A stretch of 64,000 bases of DNA from Liolophura sinensis (GCF_032854445.1 NC_088300.1:9610001-9674000); one strand, 5' to 3'. Positions 1-18,909 are shown, numbered from the stretch's first letter. Program-made: numbers and translations. The notes: generated by a model from the letters alone, not told the origin.

Positions 1-1737
1 TATAGCTATATGCTATGTACATAATTGCTCGATGATTCACCTTTTATTATATTTTTTTGATGTAATATTGTCAATACGCTGCATAGAGTCTAAACATAAT
101 ATCGTCATGATGATACATGTGGGCACTGAGAAATACGGCATGCTTGCTGCTATTCTGTCACGTTCTCATCACATGAGGCACCTAGTGATCACAAAGGCCT
201 ACATGCACTTGTCTGAAACCAGCAAATTTAAATACATTTATTTTAACTGTATAAGGTGATACATATTGTTACATAATCTGTCTAATACGTGATTCAAGCT
301 GCCATAATAACTAAGCGGATAACTGTGGGAGACAATAATTTCTATTAAATCATGTACAACCATTACATATTAATATGCTGCTTTTGTTGATTGGTTATGG
401 CAATATAGACGGCATTTTATTTAAAAAGTACACTGCGGTCGACTGCCTTATAAATATGTTTCCGGCTTAAATTATAAACCTGTTTACGCACACGGAGGAC
501 ATAAAATGTCATTGACTTTGATAATGGCCTATACGTTGGTTGGCGCTACAATGCGCTGGTATTATAACACATTTTTATAAAGCATTTTCTGCTACAAACT
601 GCATGTTTCTATATATAATTTCTGTAATACAATTATGTCCGAGGTATTAACTTTCTTTTCTTTTTTACGAGAACGAACACTATTTTAAAAAATGGAGATG
701 TTAGTAAATGTGTATTAACCCCTATTTTTGTGGTGAGGTTTGTAGTTAGAGTAATCCGCTATATTAACAACTCCCTAGCTTCAGGGTACAAGCTTACTAT
801 ACGATATAATACAGGGATTGCTATGTCAATGGGGGAAGTAACAAAGTACAGATCAGCTACATTTTTTGTTGAACATATTGTTATAGACTGAATAGTTGTC
901 AGGCTATATCGTTAACCGGCACGAAACCGACTATACAGATAAAGATTTAGTTTTTTTTTAACCATTACTCAGTTGGAGCATCAAGCTATTCTGAATTAGT
1001 TTTTACACCTCACTGAGCAATATTATAGAACAATAACATATTGATTACAGAGCAGTGAACAAAATAAAAAATAAAGCATAGGTGAACAATTACGAACAAG
1101 CCTTGTGGGTTCGATATTTTATTGATTTATTGATTTATTTCTCGGCTGATGCAGGGGAATGTCAGGTCACGCATGAAGTAGTCACGTGCATGATCGACTA
1201 TCCATTACATCATACTCCTTGCAGCGCATGCGTCACTCTACTTTTTTTGTTCCGCACAGTGATCAAGTTTAAATAATATCTATCGCGCAAATAGGTCTAT
1301 TCTTTGATTAAAACAAGTTTTGTATTACATTAGCTATACTTGTGTTAGATGTGACTCCAGAAAAGCCCATATTTATTTAATTTATTTGTTGTTGTATATC
1401 GCTTAAATGGAGTCTCAAGTTCCAACTGGCCTATAGGTAGAGAAAAACAAGCACAGCTTACAGGTGAAACAACCACACCTATCCAGGAGAACGATGCTTA
1501 TGATATTCAAACATCATGTATTATGACCTATTTTTGTTTTGCTCATTTTATTTTTCATTTTTATTTCTTTATTTTTATTTTTTTTTATATTACATCATAA
1601 GGGGTTGGTCTCAAGAATTTCGGATTGTGTGCGAAAAGTCAGTGCTACGACTGGCTACTTTATAAATAGTATACCGGCAGCTGGAATGTGATATTAAATT
1701 TTCAACCGTTGTGCGGTGTAGTGGTGTGGTGAATAGG
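1..1737. other. AT-rich stretch without recognised gene
   Basis: I see no convincing exon, RNA gene or mobile element here. Open frames are short, AT-rich and lack splice context or family resemblance. The only structure is poly-T/TTTA low complexity around 1550-1590. Confidence 0.6.
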
Positions 1738-1911
1738 ACTGGGGGAGGGGGCTCCATTTTCGAGGTGGTTAGCGTGCCAGCGCGGCGCAGACCCGGGAGC
1801 AGTTCACCAATGCGGCTATGCCCGGTTTCCTCCCACAATAATGCTGGCCGCCGTCGTGTAAGTGAATTATTCTTGAGTACGGATCAAAGCACCAATGAAA
1901 TAAATAAATAA
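1738..1911 (+). mobile_element. SINE family A, internally shortened copy
   Basis: A tRNA-like head (GGTTAGCGTGCCAGCGCGGC) is followed by the family-A 3' body (GGTTTCCTCCCACAATAATG, then CTTGAGTACG) and an (AATA)n tail. The middle part between head and body is missing compared with the full copy at 35379-35642. Confidence 0.75.
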
Positions 1912-2024
1912 AAATAAAATATTTAAAGTACGGTTTCCTTGAAAATTGACGACTTTTTCTGAGATATCCATATTTAACGATATGAGATATCCATATATGT
2001 CTGTCTGTCTGAATGGATGAACGT

Positions 2025-2337
2025 ATAAATGCAGGGGTTTAACGTCGTACTTAACAATTTTTGTCATTTGACGACGAGGAATCATTAGATGTGTGTATAC
2101 AGTGTGTTTTCTTGTGGCACGACGAGTCCATGCAGTCAAAGTGCTGCTGTCACTGAAGTATCGTGCCGGAGACACCAGATATGAAACCCCACCCAGTGAC
2201 ATTATACAGACACCGGGCCAACCAGTCCCGTTTCCTTGCTCTGACCTTTCAGTGGTGAGCGCCAAGTGAGGCAGCAACAAGTACCATCTCCCGACTCGGA
2301 GGCAAGCACTCTGACTATTAGGCCACTGAAGCCATAT
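2025..2337 (-). mobile_element. SINE family B, long copy
   Basis: Read on the minus strand, a tRNA-like head (GTGGCCTAATAGTCAGAGTG, then a B-box-like CCGAGTCGGG region) leads to the family-B tail TCGTCGTCAAATGACAAAAA and TACGACGTTAAACCCC. The same tail closes the copy at 54998-55338. The two share ends but differ in the middle, so they may be subfamilies. A long minus-strand open frame over this region is a by-product. Confidence 0.7.
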
Positions 2338-2348
2338 ACATGCGTCCA

Positions 2349-2440
2349 TGGATGGATGGATGGATGGATGGATGGACGGATGGATGGATAGGTGCGTGCG
2401 TGCGTGTATGTGTATGTATGTATCCTTAAATTTTCTCCAT
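2349..2440. repeat. GGAT microsatellite with GTGC/TGTA extension
   Basis: About eleven GGAT/GGAC tetranucleotides are followed by GTGC and TGTA repeats. The array lies next to the family-B SINE head. Confidence 0.9.
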
Positions 2441-3980
2441 ACACAAACACTCACCCCAAAAAATCTCAGTGTCGAGCATTAAAAAATGTCTATTGTGTAA
2501 GCAAATTACGAATTGATGACATCACAAATTGTGTGAGTCACTCGTAATTTACTGGCCATTGCCTTGTCATGGGAAAATTAGACAGTTGAAATGTGCGTTA
2601 TGTCAATATGATTAAAAAGGGGCTTCATTTTTTACATTATGAAGTCAGGGAATTTTCGCATATTAACATGCGTTCTGATGCACATTTTTATTTTCGGACA
2701 TTCTTTATATTTATCACCCTATCTTTAGATCATGATCTGAAATACGTATAGCTATCCACATATAAACGCATGCAACCAAGGTGCTACTAAGTTCTTGAAA
2801 CTATTTGATCTGACATAGAGGAAAGGTGTCGCTCTGATATTAATACATCATGGACATCAAAACAACTTTTCAAAAAGACATTGAAGCAATTTAGCTGACT
2901 AGGCAAGGAACATGTCATCGGCGTACATACGAAGTTGATTATTTAACACATGGAACGTTGCCAAGTATTTTATCCTCAGCGATAACAGTGTCCACAACAT
3001 GCTCATAAACAGAAAATATATAGTGATGGGGAACATATCCTGCCCTGTCTAATTCCACTGGAAGGACCGAAAAACTCAGAAACGGCACAGCCCAAAGTAA
3101 CTGTAAAAGGTCATTGAATCATATAATAACAAAGAGCAATTTCACATGCAATGTTATGAGGCACCAGGCGATTAAGTTATTGGGCTTATTAAGAGAGTAA
3201 AGAGTCCTTTCCTGGGAGCGATAAACATTAATTACTTCATAATAAAGATGAACGAGGTTCGAAGCCAAGGCGGGAATGAGAAATATATAGTATACATGTA
3301 ATAAGATTCCCTTAATGTAATTTGGGCTAAACCAGCTACTTAACCACATTCACACAACATATGTTATACCATATTTATCTTCTAAAAGGATACTTGTAAA
3401 GGGAGTATAAAGTAACATTGTTTTACATAACAGTTAGTAGGGAGCTCAGGGTGATGTGCAACAGGTGAGTGACCATTCACACCGCAAGTTAGGTCATGGT
3501 AACCAGCGTGGTACCCACGTGCTGCCCGTTTCGCCCACGCGTACAATTAACCTATGACCTTGTCATGCCCTTGAGAGGGCCGTAAAAGGTATTCAGATGT
3601 CAATGTTTTCCAACCAAATGTCACGATATTTCCCAGCCAAGCCAATTTTAGTTGCAAAGGATTTCAACTTTAAAGCTTTGTTAAACTTAGTCAAACACAG
3701 TTAAACCCTGCAAAAACATTTTTTCTGTAACTTTAAATATGTGTAAAACGTCTACTGGTCTAAAGTCAGTGGCATTATCAGTTTTCATTGATTGTTCATT
3801 TTACAAACGCAGACTGAAACATGTGTGGATTAATCAATACCGGTACCTTGTGTTAGATAACATTTTCCCAGATTCGACCAGTGCGGTCATTCACTGACAC
3901 GTTGTCGCCTTACAAACCCTATGAAAAGCCCAAAAGTCCACTTAGGTCTCATAATTCCCTGTCAGTTAACGCGAACCAAC
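2441..3980. other. Intergenic stretch upstream of the secreted repeat protein gene
   Basis: No gene or element is recognised. A TATAAAG at about 3405 lies nearly 580 bp before the start codon at 3981, too far for a simple promoter call unless there is a long or spliced 5' UTR. A non-coding upstream exon cannot be excluded. Confidence 0.5.
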
Positions 3981-5315
3981 ATGGGGCGTTCCGGAATGAT
4001 CACCGCAGGTTTGCTTATAATAGTCTGCGTTCTGGCCAAGTTAGACACGGTGATATCGGAGATTCCAATTGGATCAACATCAACAACTGAGCCAAGACCA
4101 ATAACTGACCCAAGGCCAACAACTGAGCCAACACCGACAACAGACTCAACACCAAAACTAATTTCCGATGTATGGCATACGTATTGGTCAACGAAAAGTA
4201 GTAGACCGACAAGCTGGCCAACAACCGGAACCTTGTCAACAAGCAGACGAACGAGGCAGTATGGAACAAATGATGACATCTGGCGGCCAAGCTCAACCAC
4301 AACAACAGCAAGGCAATACGGAACAAATGATGACATTTGGCGGCCAAGTTCAACCACAACAACATCAAGGCAATACGGAACAAATTATGACATTTGGTGG
4401 CCAAGCTCAACCACAACAACATCAAGGCAATACGGAACAAATGATGACATTTGGCGGCCAAGCTCAACCACAACAACATCAAGGCAATACGGAACAAATT
4501 ATGACATTTGGTGGCCAAGCTCAACCACAACAACATCAAGGCAATACGGAACAAATGATGACATTTGGCGGCCAAGTTCAACCACAACATCAAGGCAATA
4601 CGGAACAAATTATGACATTTGGTGGCCAAGCTCAACCACAGCAACATCAAAGCAATACGGGACAAATGATGACATTTGGCGGCCAAGCTCAACCACAACA
4701 ACAGCTAGTAAATACGGAACAAATGATGACATCTGGCAGTCAACCCCAACGACAGCAAGAACGACAATGCCGCCAAGACTACCGTGGATTGCCAGGAAAC
4801 CTAACTTCAATTTACTTCACCCGATCTTTGCTAAGTTACTTTGGCTTTTAAATAAAAATTACCATGGGAATCGCAAAGTGAGTACAACAACCCCATCTAT
4901 GAATACCACAACTGTTTTGGCAGCCACTGACGGCAGCAACACATGGGTGCCAGATATGCCCGGAAACCAAACGGATAACCACAATATAACAATGCTACCG
5001 ATTCAAGGAAACAAGAACACAACAATGCTACCTACTGAAGGAAAACAGAACACAACGATGCTGCCTACTCAACAAAACAAGAACACAACGATGCTACCTA
5101 CTCAAGGGAACCAGAACACAACGATGCTACCTAATCAAGGAAACCAGACCACGAATATGTCTTCTGTCCAAGGAAACGAGACCATGGATATGCCATCTAT
5201 CCAGGGAAACCAGACAATTCAGTTCCCATCTTTAACTGGTAACGAAACCATTCCAACTGTTAATCTGACGTCAAATGGCACGGGAAACCAGACACAGGAC
5301 TTTCTTATCGTTTAA
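3981..5315 (+). CDS. Predicted secreted Thr/Asn-rich repeat protein (single exon, 444 aa)
   Basis: I do not recognise a named family. The chosen start gives an N-terminus MGRSGMITAGLLIIVCVLAK, a typical signal peptide; an in-frame ATG at 3921 would add 20 residues in front of it and is less likely. After the signal peptide come Thr-Pro-rich repeats of the TDPRPTTEP type. Next are nine copies of a 19-residue unit (about residues 92-250) with core QYGTNDDIWRPSSTTTT; three pairs alternate between DDIWR and YDIWW, so the DNA repeat is a 57-bp unit duplicated as 114-bp dimers. The last 110 residues are Asn/Thr-rich, with at least ten N-glycosylation sequons in repeats such as GNQNTTMLPTQ. No transmembrane segment follows the signal peptide and cysteines are almost absent. 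This suggests a secreted, heavily glycosylated extracellular or matrix protein (inference). It is intronless as read. The first sense-strand AATAAA downstream lies in a SINE remnant. Confidence 0.6.
   Translation: MGRSGMITAGLLIIVCVLAKLDTVISEIPIGSTSTTEPRPITDPRPTTEPTPTTDSTPKLISDVWHTYWSTKSSRPTSWPTTGTLSTSRRTRQYGTNDDIWRPSSTTTTARQYGTNDDIWRPSSTTTTSRQYGTNYDIWWPSSTTTTSRQYGTNDDIWRPSSTTTTSRQYGTNYDIWWPSSTTTTSRQYGTNDDIWRPSSTTTSRQYGTNYDIWWPSSTTATSKQYGTNDDIWRPSSTTTTASKYGTNDDIWQSTPTTARTTMPPRLPWIARKPNFNLLHPIFAKLLWLLNKNYHGNRKVSTTTPSMNTTTVLAATDGSNTWVPDMPGNQTDNHNITMLPIQGNKNTTMLPTEGKQNTTMLPTQQNKNTTMLPTQGNQNTTMLPNQGNQTTNMSSVQGNETMDMPSIQGNQTIQFPSLTGNETIPTVNLTSNGTGNQTQDFLIV
4240..4745 (+). repeat. 57-bp coding minisatellite (114-bp dimers)
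   Basis: Nine imperfect 57-bp units lie inside the secreted-protein ORF. The unit is a multiple of three, so other frames also stay open through it on both strands. One unit has lost a codon (TTT instead of TTTT in the threonine run), which keeps the frame. Confidence 0.9.
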
Positions 5316-5448
5316 CAAGTTAGAGGTGCATAAAACGCTCATTATCAAACTGTTTTAAGTAAAGAAAAAATACAGAATTTTGATTCTGTTTTTATCTGTT
5401 ATCTGGTGCACTACTTTTAATAACTCATGTTTTTAATAAGTTCAGCTG

Positions 5449-5594
5449 GCTTCCGTTCCGGCCGTACATGTGAAAGTCGAATTTTCCTGGGTTTCCCCGG
5501 GGCTCTGCCTGGTTTATCTTATGCTGACCTCCGTCGTGGAAGTGAAATACTCTTGAGTAACGCGTGAAACGTCAAGCAAATAAATGAATAAATA
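5449..5594 (+). mobile_element. SINE family A, 3' fragment
   Basis: It contains the family-A body (GGGTTTCCCCGGGGCTCTGC, CTCTTGAGTAACGCG) and an AATAAATGAATAAATA tail. It lies 134 bp after the stop codon of the secreted repeat protein gene. Confidence 0.75.
5579..5584 (+). terminator. Candidate poly(A) signal inside SINE tail
   Basis: This is the first AATAAA on the sense strand after the stop codon at 5315. It belongs to the SINE tail. Use as a poly(A) signal is inferred from position only. Confidence 0.35.
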
Positions 5595-5599
5595 TATCC

Positions 5600-7344
5600 G
5601 TATATGCTATGCATATGTATTTTGCTGTACCGTTCAGTACATTCATAGCTATTCAAACAGACTGGAACACTGTAACTGTAGCAAAGGCAAAACAAATAAA
5701 TAAATTATCCGTTTCCCTATGCTTTAGATTGTGTCGTTCAATTTACTATTTGTTTCACGCAACTGTATCCCATATACGTCGTAGGTTCCAAAGCTTGTGA
5801 ATGAAAGAAAGCTTGAATTGAACACACAACCTCACCGATCAGGGCGTCAAGTATAATCCTTGGTGGCCACACATTTGAGGTCACAGTTGATGTGCATCGC
5901 TGTGTTGGGAGACAAACTTTTGTCTGTTTGACACTGCTCTAGCTCAGGAAGATTTCACATATCGGGTGGTAGGAGGCTTTATGGGTGGACGAGATCGGAC
6001 GAGGTCCGAGGGAAAGCAAACACATCTCTCCAGGTAATGGATACCCCCACCCCCACCTTAACACACGAGGCGGAGAGATGGGGAGAGAGGTGGAGGAGGT
6101 GAAAGGAGAGAGGAAAGCACGGGGGGTCGCTGTCGATTTCAACGGGCGTTTGTATGAGTTCAGTCTGAAATTAACTCCAGGTTCAGCGTCCGTTGAAATG
6201 AGATGATAAAAGAGTGGGGTCAGTTGTGTTTACAGGCAGGAGAATGGTGACCGTTATATTATTATATAAATTTATTAAAGGCATTAAATGAAGTTTATAT
6301 CAAAAGAAAGACCATGAAGCATTCGACAGGAAAATATTTTTGTCGAATTTTTTAAACCGAGTAAAATGCTTTAAAAACATCAGATTCTTTGGTGGTCTGT
6401 AGTGGCCCAGAGGGTATCATCATCAAGTCACATCCACACTTTCCCTTAAAACAGTTTGTTGACGGTTGAACAAACCGTTAGCTCTACATGTGATTCTCTA
6501 TGTTTTTAGTAACAAAAACCTGATGTGTCGTCCATGGTTCAAATATGGTTCCAAATTCATTTTACTGAGCTGAAAAAATTCTCAAAAAATAAATCCAACT
6601 ATTTTTGAGTGCAGTTTTAGTGGGTTGTCATCTGACAATTTTTTTAGCGTTAGTTTTTTCTTTGCCGTTAAAAATACAAATCAGTCAAACAAAACATAAA
6701 AAGAAAAGAAAAAAATTCTAATACTCATTTTCTAAGCTAACGTCCGACAACGCTAATTAACTGTCATAAGGTGTCAATGATCAAAACACTCGGTTATTTG
6801 AAGATCAAATTTCATTTTCGTGACGGATTTAATGGTATACGCGTGTTTTTCGCCTCACCTGCGATATTTCCTCAACATTTACTTGGCGGAGAGGTGAGCG
6901 GGTGTTTTACGAAGTACTCAATCACATTTCACTTCTATGGTCACGGAGGCCACCTCTGTGAAGAGGAAACGGAGCAGCGAGTGTAGAACTTTCTTCAGAA
7001 CTCAGCGCCATTTCACATTCGATCACAACGATTCGACACTGCACACTGAACGTGTTATACAGCTTATATTGGCAAATTCAAGTGTATTTAAGAATAGTCT
7101 TGCATGTTTGCGTGTTCCTATCGTTCAGTCTAAGAAACGGACCCGAAATTAAACTAAATAGTGACATATTATATGTACTCTTGTTAAATCTGTTGCTTTA
7201 TTGGATGTCCATACAATAGTTTCTGTGTTACGTTCACTTAAGAAATGTCCTATATTTACCCCCACCCCTTGATGGACATAGCATAAGTTATCGCCCTTGA
7301 TGCTCATGACCTAAATTAGCGGACGACAGACAATACTTAGATTT
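5600..7344. other. Intergenic stretch between the secreted protein gene and RBKS
   Basis: Short open frames here (for example 5985-6206 and 6771-7152) have no splice context or recognisable protein. The RBKS promoter must lie near the 3' end; no TATA box is obvious just before 7345. Confidence 0.5.
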
Positions 7345-14316
<6,972 letters not shown>

Positions 14317-14331
14317 GAACCCTTCCCTGTG

Positions 14332-14337
14332 AATAAA
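14332..14337 (+). terminator. RBKS: Candidate RBKS poly(A) signal
   Basis: This canonical AATAAA lies 15 bp after the RBKS stop codon, which implies a very short 3' UTR if used. Alternative downstream sites are possible. Confidence 0.5.
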
Positions 14338-15395
14338 GGCTCTGGTCTCAGGATCACAAAGTGATCTTAGGCCTAAGTCAAAATTTCAAATCACTTTAGT
14401 TGTTATTTCTTACATAACAAGGAAAAAATATTGCTTGACAACAGAAATTCTTGGTAAGTTATTGAAAAAAAAAATTCAGAAATGAAATTTTGATGTCATG
14501 TAGGGGGTGAGTGGGCAAAGGTTTAATTTACAAGGTTCTGTAAAAACTTGTTGGTAAAAAATAGTTTCAGAAGTTTTGAAACAAGAAAGCCAGGTGACTT
14601 TGTGTATTTAAGGTTTCAAATCATACAACATTGCATTGTCTTAACATATATGAAGATTAAGTAATTCATTCATGTGTACCATTGTAGGGGTGGGGAGGAG
14701 GGGAGGGGGAGAAAACGGATCTACATTTGAATGGTAACTGATGCCATGTAGTTGTGGTTGTTCCAGTTTAAACTTGTAAAAAAAAAAGTGGTAGCCCTCT
14801 TAGTATTTCACTAAAACATAAATTTGAGAAGTTTGTTTGACATCAAAATCAAAAGAATAACACAAGTATTCCAGTTTTCTTGGCTTTTTTCCATAAGGGT
14901 CAACCCAAGGTCCTGTGGGTTGAAGCAGTAAAGGACTTTCATGCTTACAGGGCACATATAATTCCAATATTTATGTAACCTTAACTTTATATGGCTTTTC
15001 CCTTCTTTACTAAGACTCATTTAAACAGGGCATATTGTTTTATAATGTGAGCGTCTACTTGCTCTCTTTTGTATTTAACCACAATTTACCTGATTATTTA
15101 AATGGAATCTTTGTTGTTATCTTCTTAAAGTACATAAACATGTGTATTAAAATATGACATTTGCTGAAAATTACCTAAATGAAATTTATGTTTACTGTAA
15201 AAAATGGTATTCAGACTTGGACATTTCACTGTGTCTCAGAAATTTCTGCCGAGGAATGTAGTAATGTGTACTTATTGTTTTGCTGTATTCTGTGATATGC
15301 TTGATGGTGCTGCTTACAACATGAAGGTGCTGCATTTTGGCAGGACGTTGTTGTCTTGTGGCTGACAGTGCTTCATTTTGGCATGGTTTGGATGT
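14338..15395. other. Intergenic stretch 3' of RBKS
   Basis: AT-rich, with short poly-A runs and a G-rich patch (about 14690-14715). No gene or element recognised. Confidence 0.5.
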
Positions 15396-15644
15396 TTTAT
15401 ACCAGGACATAGCTTCTTTATGGTATCACAATGCTGCATTCGTTCATGACATTGCTGCTTTATGGCATAACGGCCCTGCTTTATGGCATAACGGCACTGC
15501 TTTATGGCATTTTGGTTACTTTTTGGTGTGGTAATTGCTACTTTTTGGTGTGGTAATCGCTAATTTTTGGTATGATGGGAATGCTGTTTGACCTGATGCC
15601 TCCTTTTTGGCATTACAGTGCTTTATGGGGGATACGAACAAAAG

Positions 15645-16100
15645 GTTCACTGGACAAAAGGTCCACCCCCAAAACACCCTAGGTGATAATGCCCCTCGGA
15701 CAGAATGCCCATGCCTAATGTCAAAAGCAGACATAATACCCACTGCCCAAAAGAATGAAGTAAAATAAATTGATTTTTGGCCTTATTTGATGAATTCAGA
15801 TATTTGTTAAATAACTCCTATAAACAGAAATATATGTAAATTCAAAACAGCTTTTGTGTATTATTATGCCTTGTATTACAATGCTTTATTTCATGGTATA
15901 CCCAAATGCGATTTTAAATTATGAACACAAAAAATACACCTAATGCAGTAATTATGGTAAAATTTTGTTTTTATTTATATTTTAGTTTTTATTCTTTTGG
16001 GCAGTGTATATTTTGTCCGCTTTTGACATAAGGCATGGGCATTCTGCCCGAGGGGCATTTTGGCCTAGGTTGTTTTGGGGTGGACCTTTTGTCCTACACC
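15645..16100. mobile_element. Foldback/MITE-like element with about 105-bp terminal inverted repeats
   Basis: The left arm (about 15650-15756) reads GGACAAAAGGTCCACCCCCA, GAATGCCCATGCCTAATGTC, CACTGCCCAAAAGAAT. The reverse complement of the right arm (about 15995-16100) reads the same with few changes (GGACAAAAGGTCCACCCCAA, GAATGCCCATGCCTTATGTC, CACTGCCCAAAAGAAT). The loop of about 240 bp is AT-rich and non-coding. No transposase is present, so it is a non-autonomous element of unknown superfamily. Confidence 0.8.
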
Positions 16101-16186
16101 CGCTTTATTATACGACAGCTACTTTTTGACATGATGGCAATGTTTTGTGACCTGATGGCTACTTTTTGGTATGGCAGTGCGTTATG

Positions 16187-16400
16187 ATTTATTTATTTAT
16201 GTATTTATTTCATTGGTGTTTTACGCCGTACTCAAGAATAAGAATGTTTCATTTATATATTGCTGTTGCTGACAGCCCTTCCTTGCTGAGAGGAAGCCAA
16301 CATGAGCTGGATTTGAACTCACAACGACTGCATTGGTGAGAGACTCTTTGGTCATTACACTGCGTAAGCGCGCTAACCAACCAAGCCAAGGAGGCCCCCA
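16187..16400 (-). mobile_element. SINE family A with internal deletion
   Basis: Tail (ATTT)n, TTTTACGCCGTACTCAAGAA, then directly the head half: GAGGAAGCCAACATGAGCTG, GCATTGGTGAGAGACTC, GCGCGCTAACCAACC, ending in GGAGGCCCCC. The central body carried by the 35379-35642 copy is missing. Confidence 0.85.
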
Positions 16401-17039
16401 GTGCTTTATGACATGATGGCTGCTTTTTGGCATGATGGCAATGCTGCATGACCCGATGTCTACTTTTTGGCATGACAGCAATGCTGCGTGACCCAATGTC
16501 TACGTTTTGGCATGAGGGCAATGCTGCATGACCCGGTCTAATTTTTGGCATGATGGCAATGCTGCATGACCCGATGTCTACTTTTTGGTATGATGGCAAT
16601 GCTTTATGGCATTCACGCAACGGAGTTGTATTTGGACAGGTAACAATATTGTTTAGGAGCCTGTGGCTTACAGTGATGTTTATATTAACATCTTCTTGTG
16701 TGTGTGTGTGTTTTACCACATGCCATTATAAGATGCAGTGATGCTGGTCTTCTTCCAGGGCACTTCCCCCTTCTCTAGTCAACACCTATGACAACCATAC
16801 CCATCTCTGGAAAGCTAGCAGGAACCCACATCTAGCAACATGACTGTGGGAATGAGATTGCCCATTCCTGCTTATCCTGTACATTTATAATGGTATCATC
16901 TTAGAAATGGCAAATATATGCAAGCCAAACAATATTACTGGATCTGAACAGTCAGGGTATGAATTTAGCAACGCCTCTACTTTGTATTTTTTATAGGACA
17001 TTAACACTTCAGAATTGGACATAAGCTAAGCCTATACTT

Positions 17040-18885
17040 TGTACTAGCGGATGCAGACACCACCAGAGTATAACATCAGGTACGCCTATAGTTTGCATTA
17101 GTGGATGCAGACACCGCCAGAGTACGACATAAGCTACGCCAGTACTTTGTATTAGCGGATGCCGACACCGCCAGAGTATAACATACGGTACGCCTATAGT
17201 TTACATTAGTGGATGCAGACACCGCCAGAGTACGACATAAGCTACGTCTGTACTTTACATTAGTGGATGCTGACACCGCCAGAGTACGACATAAGCTACG
17301 CCTGTACTTTACATTAGTGGATGCAGACACCGCCAGAGTACGACATAAACAACGTCTGTACTTTACATTAGTGGATGCAGACACCGCCAGAGTACGACAT
17401 AAGCTACGCCTGTACTTTTACATTAGTGGATGCAGACACCGCCAGAGTACGACATAAGCTACGCCTGTACTTTACATTAGTGGATGCTGACACCGCCAGA
17501 GTACGACATAAGCTACGCCTGTACTTTACATTAGTGGATGCAGACACCGCCAGAGTACGACATAAGCTACGCCTGTACTTTTACATTAGTGGATGCAGAC
17601 ACCGCCAGAGTACGACATAAGCTACGCCTGTACTGTACATTAGTGGATGCAGACGCCGCCAGAGTACGACATAAGCTACGCCTGTACTTTTACATTAGTG
17701 GATGCTGACACCGCCAGAGTACGACATAAGCTACGCCTGTACTTTTACATTAGTGGATGCAGACGCCGCCAGAGTACGACATAAGCTACGTCTGTACTTT
17801 AAATTAGTGGATGCAGACACCGCCAGAGTACGACATAAGCTACGCCTGTACTTTACATTAGTGGATGCAGATGCCGCCAGAGTACGACATAAGCTACGCC
17901 TGTACTTTTACATTAGTGGATGCTGACACCGCCAGAGTACGACATAAGCTACGCCTGTATTTTACATTAGTGGATGCTGACACCGCCAGAGTACGACATA
18001 AGCTACGCCTGTACTTTTACATTAGTGGATGCAGACGCCGCCAGAGTACGACATAAGCTACGCCTGTACTGTACATTAGTGGATGCAGACGCCGCCAGAG
18101 TACGACATAAGCTACGCCTGTACTTTTACATTAGTGGATGCTGACACCGCCAGAGTACGACATAAGCTACGCCTGTACTTTACATTAGTGGATGCAGACA
18201 CCGCCAGAGTACGACATAAGCTACGTCTGTACTTTACATTAGTGGATGCTGACACCGCCAGAGTACGACATAAGCTACGTCTGTACTTTACATTAGTGGA
18301 TGCAGACACCGCCAGAGTACGACATAAGCTACGCCTGTACTTTACATTAGTGGATGCTGACACCGCCAGAGTATGACATAAGCTACGTCTGTACTTTACA
18401 TTAGTGGATGCTGACACCGCCAGAGTACAACATAAGCTACGTCTGTACTTTACATTAGTGGATGCCAACACCGCCAGAGTACGACATAAGCTACACCTGT
18501 ACTTTACATTAGTGGATGCAGACACCGCCAGAGGACGACATAAGCTACGCCTGTACGTTACATTAGTGGATGCAGACACCGCCAGAGTACGACATAAGCT
18601 ACGCCTGTACTTTACATTAGTGGATGCCGACACCGCCAGAGTACGACATAAGCTATGCCTGTACTTTACATTAGTGGATGCCAACACCGCCAGAGTACGA
18701 CATAAGCTACGCCTGTATTTTACATTAGTGGATGCTGACACCGCCAGAGTACGACATAAGCTACGCCTGTACTTTACATTAGTGGATGCAGACACCGCCA
18801 GAGTACGACATAAGCTACGTCTGTACTTTACATTAGTGGATGCCAACACCGCCAGAGTACTACATAAGCTACGCCTGTACTGTAG
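17040..18885. repeat. 54-bp satellite, about 34 copies
   Basis: The unit contains GTGGATGCAGACACCGCCAG, AGTACGACATAAGCTACGCC and TGTACTTTACATTA. Most units are 54 bp; some have one extra T (55 bp), which shifts the frame. Because 54 is a multiple of three, long open frames exist on both strands (plus-strand unit DADTARVRHKLRLYFTLV, minus-strand unit SASTNVKYRRSLCRTLAV). I treat these as repeat by-products: there is no start context, splice signal or family resemblance. Confidence 0.95.
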
Positions 18886-18909
18886 TTTTGTTGGCAAGAA
18901 AACCATCAC

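Larger units (their letters stand above)
15396..16620. repeat. Degenerate tandem array (about 40 bp) interrupted by two insertions
   Basis: Units of the type CTACTTTTTGGCATGATGGC plus AATGCTGCATGACCCGATGT occur at 15500-15620 and again at 16105-16190 and 16400-16615. A related shorter unit (TTTATGGCATAACGGC) covers 15410-15510. A foldback element (about 15645-16100) and a SINE (16187-16400) sit inside the array, so the array predates both. Confidence 0.8.

Noticed and set aside
3400-3412. TATAAAG as promoter of the secreted-protein gene
   Set aside because: It lies about 580 bp from the start codon with no supporting transcript evidence.
4168-4851. 227-aa Gln-rich frame (QAQPQQHQGNTEQMM type) and minus-strand frames over the same region
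   Set aside because: These are other-frame readings of the 57-bp coding repeat; only the 3981-5315 frame has a signal peptide and continues through non-repeat sequence to its own stop.
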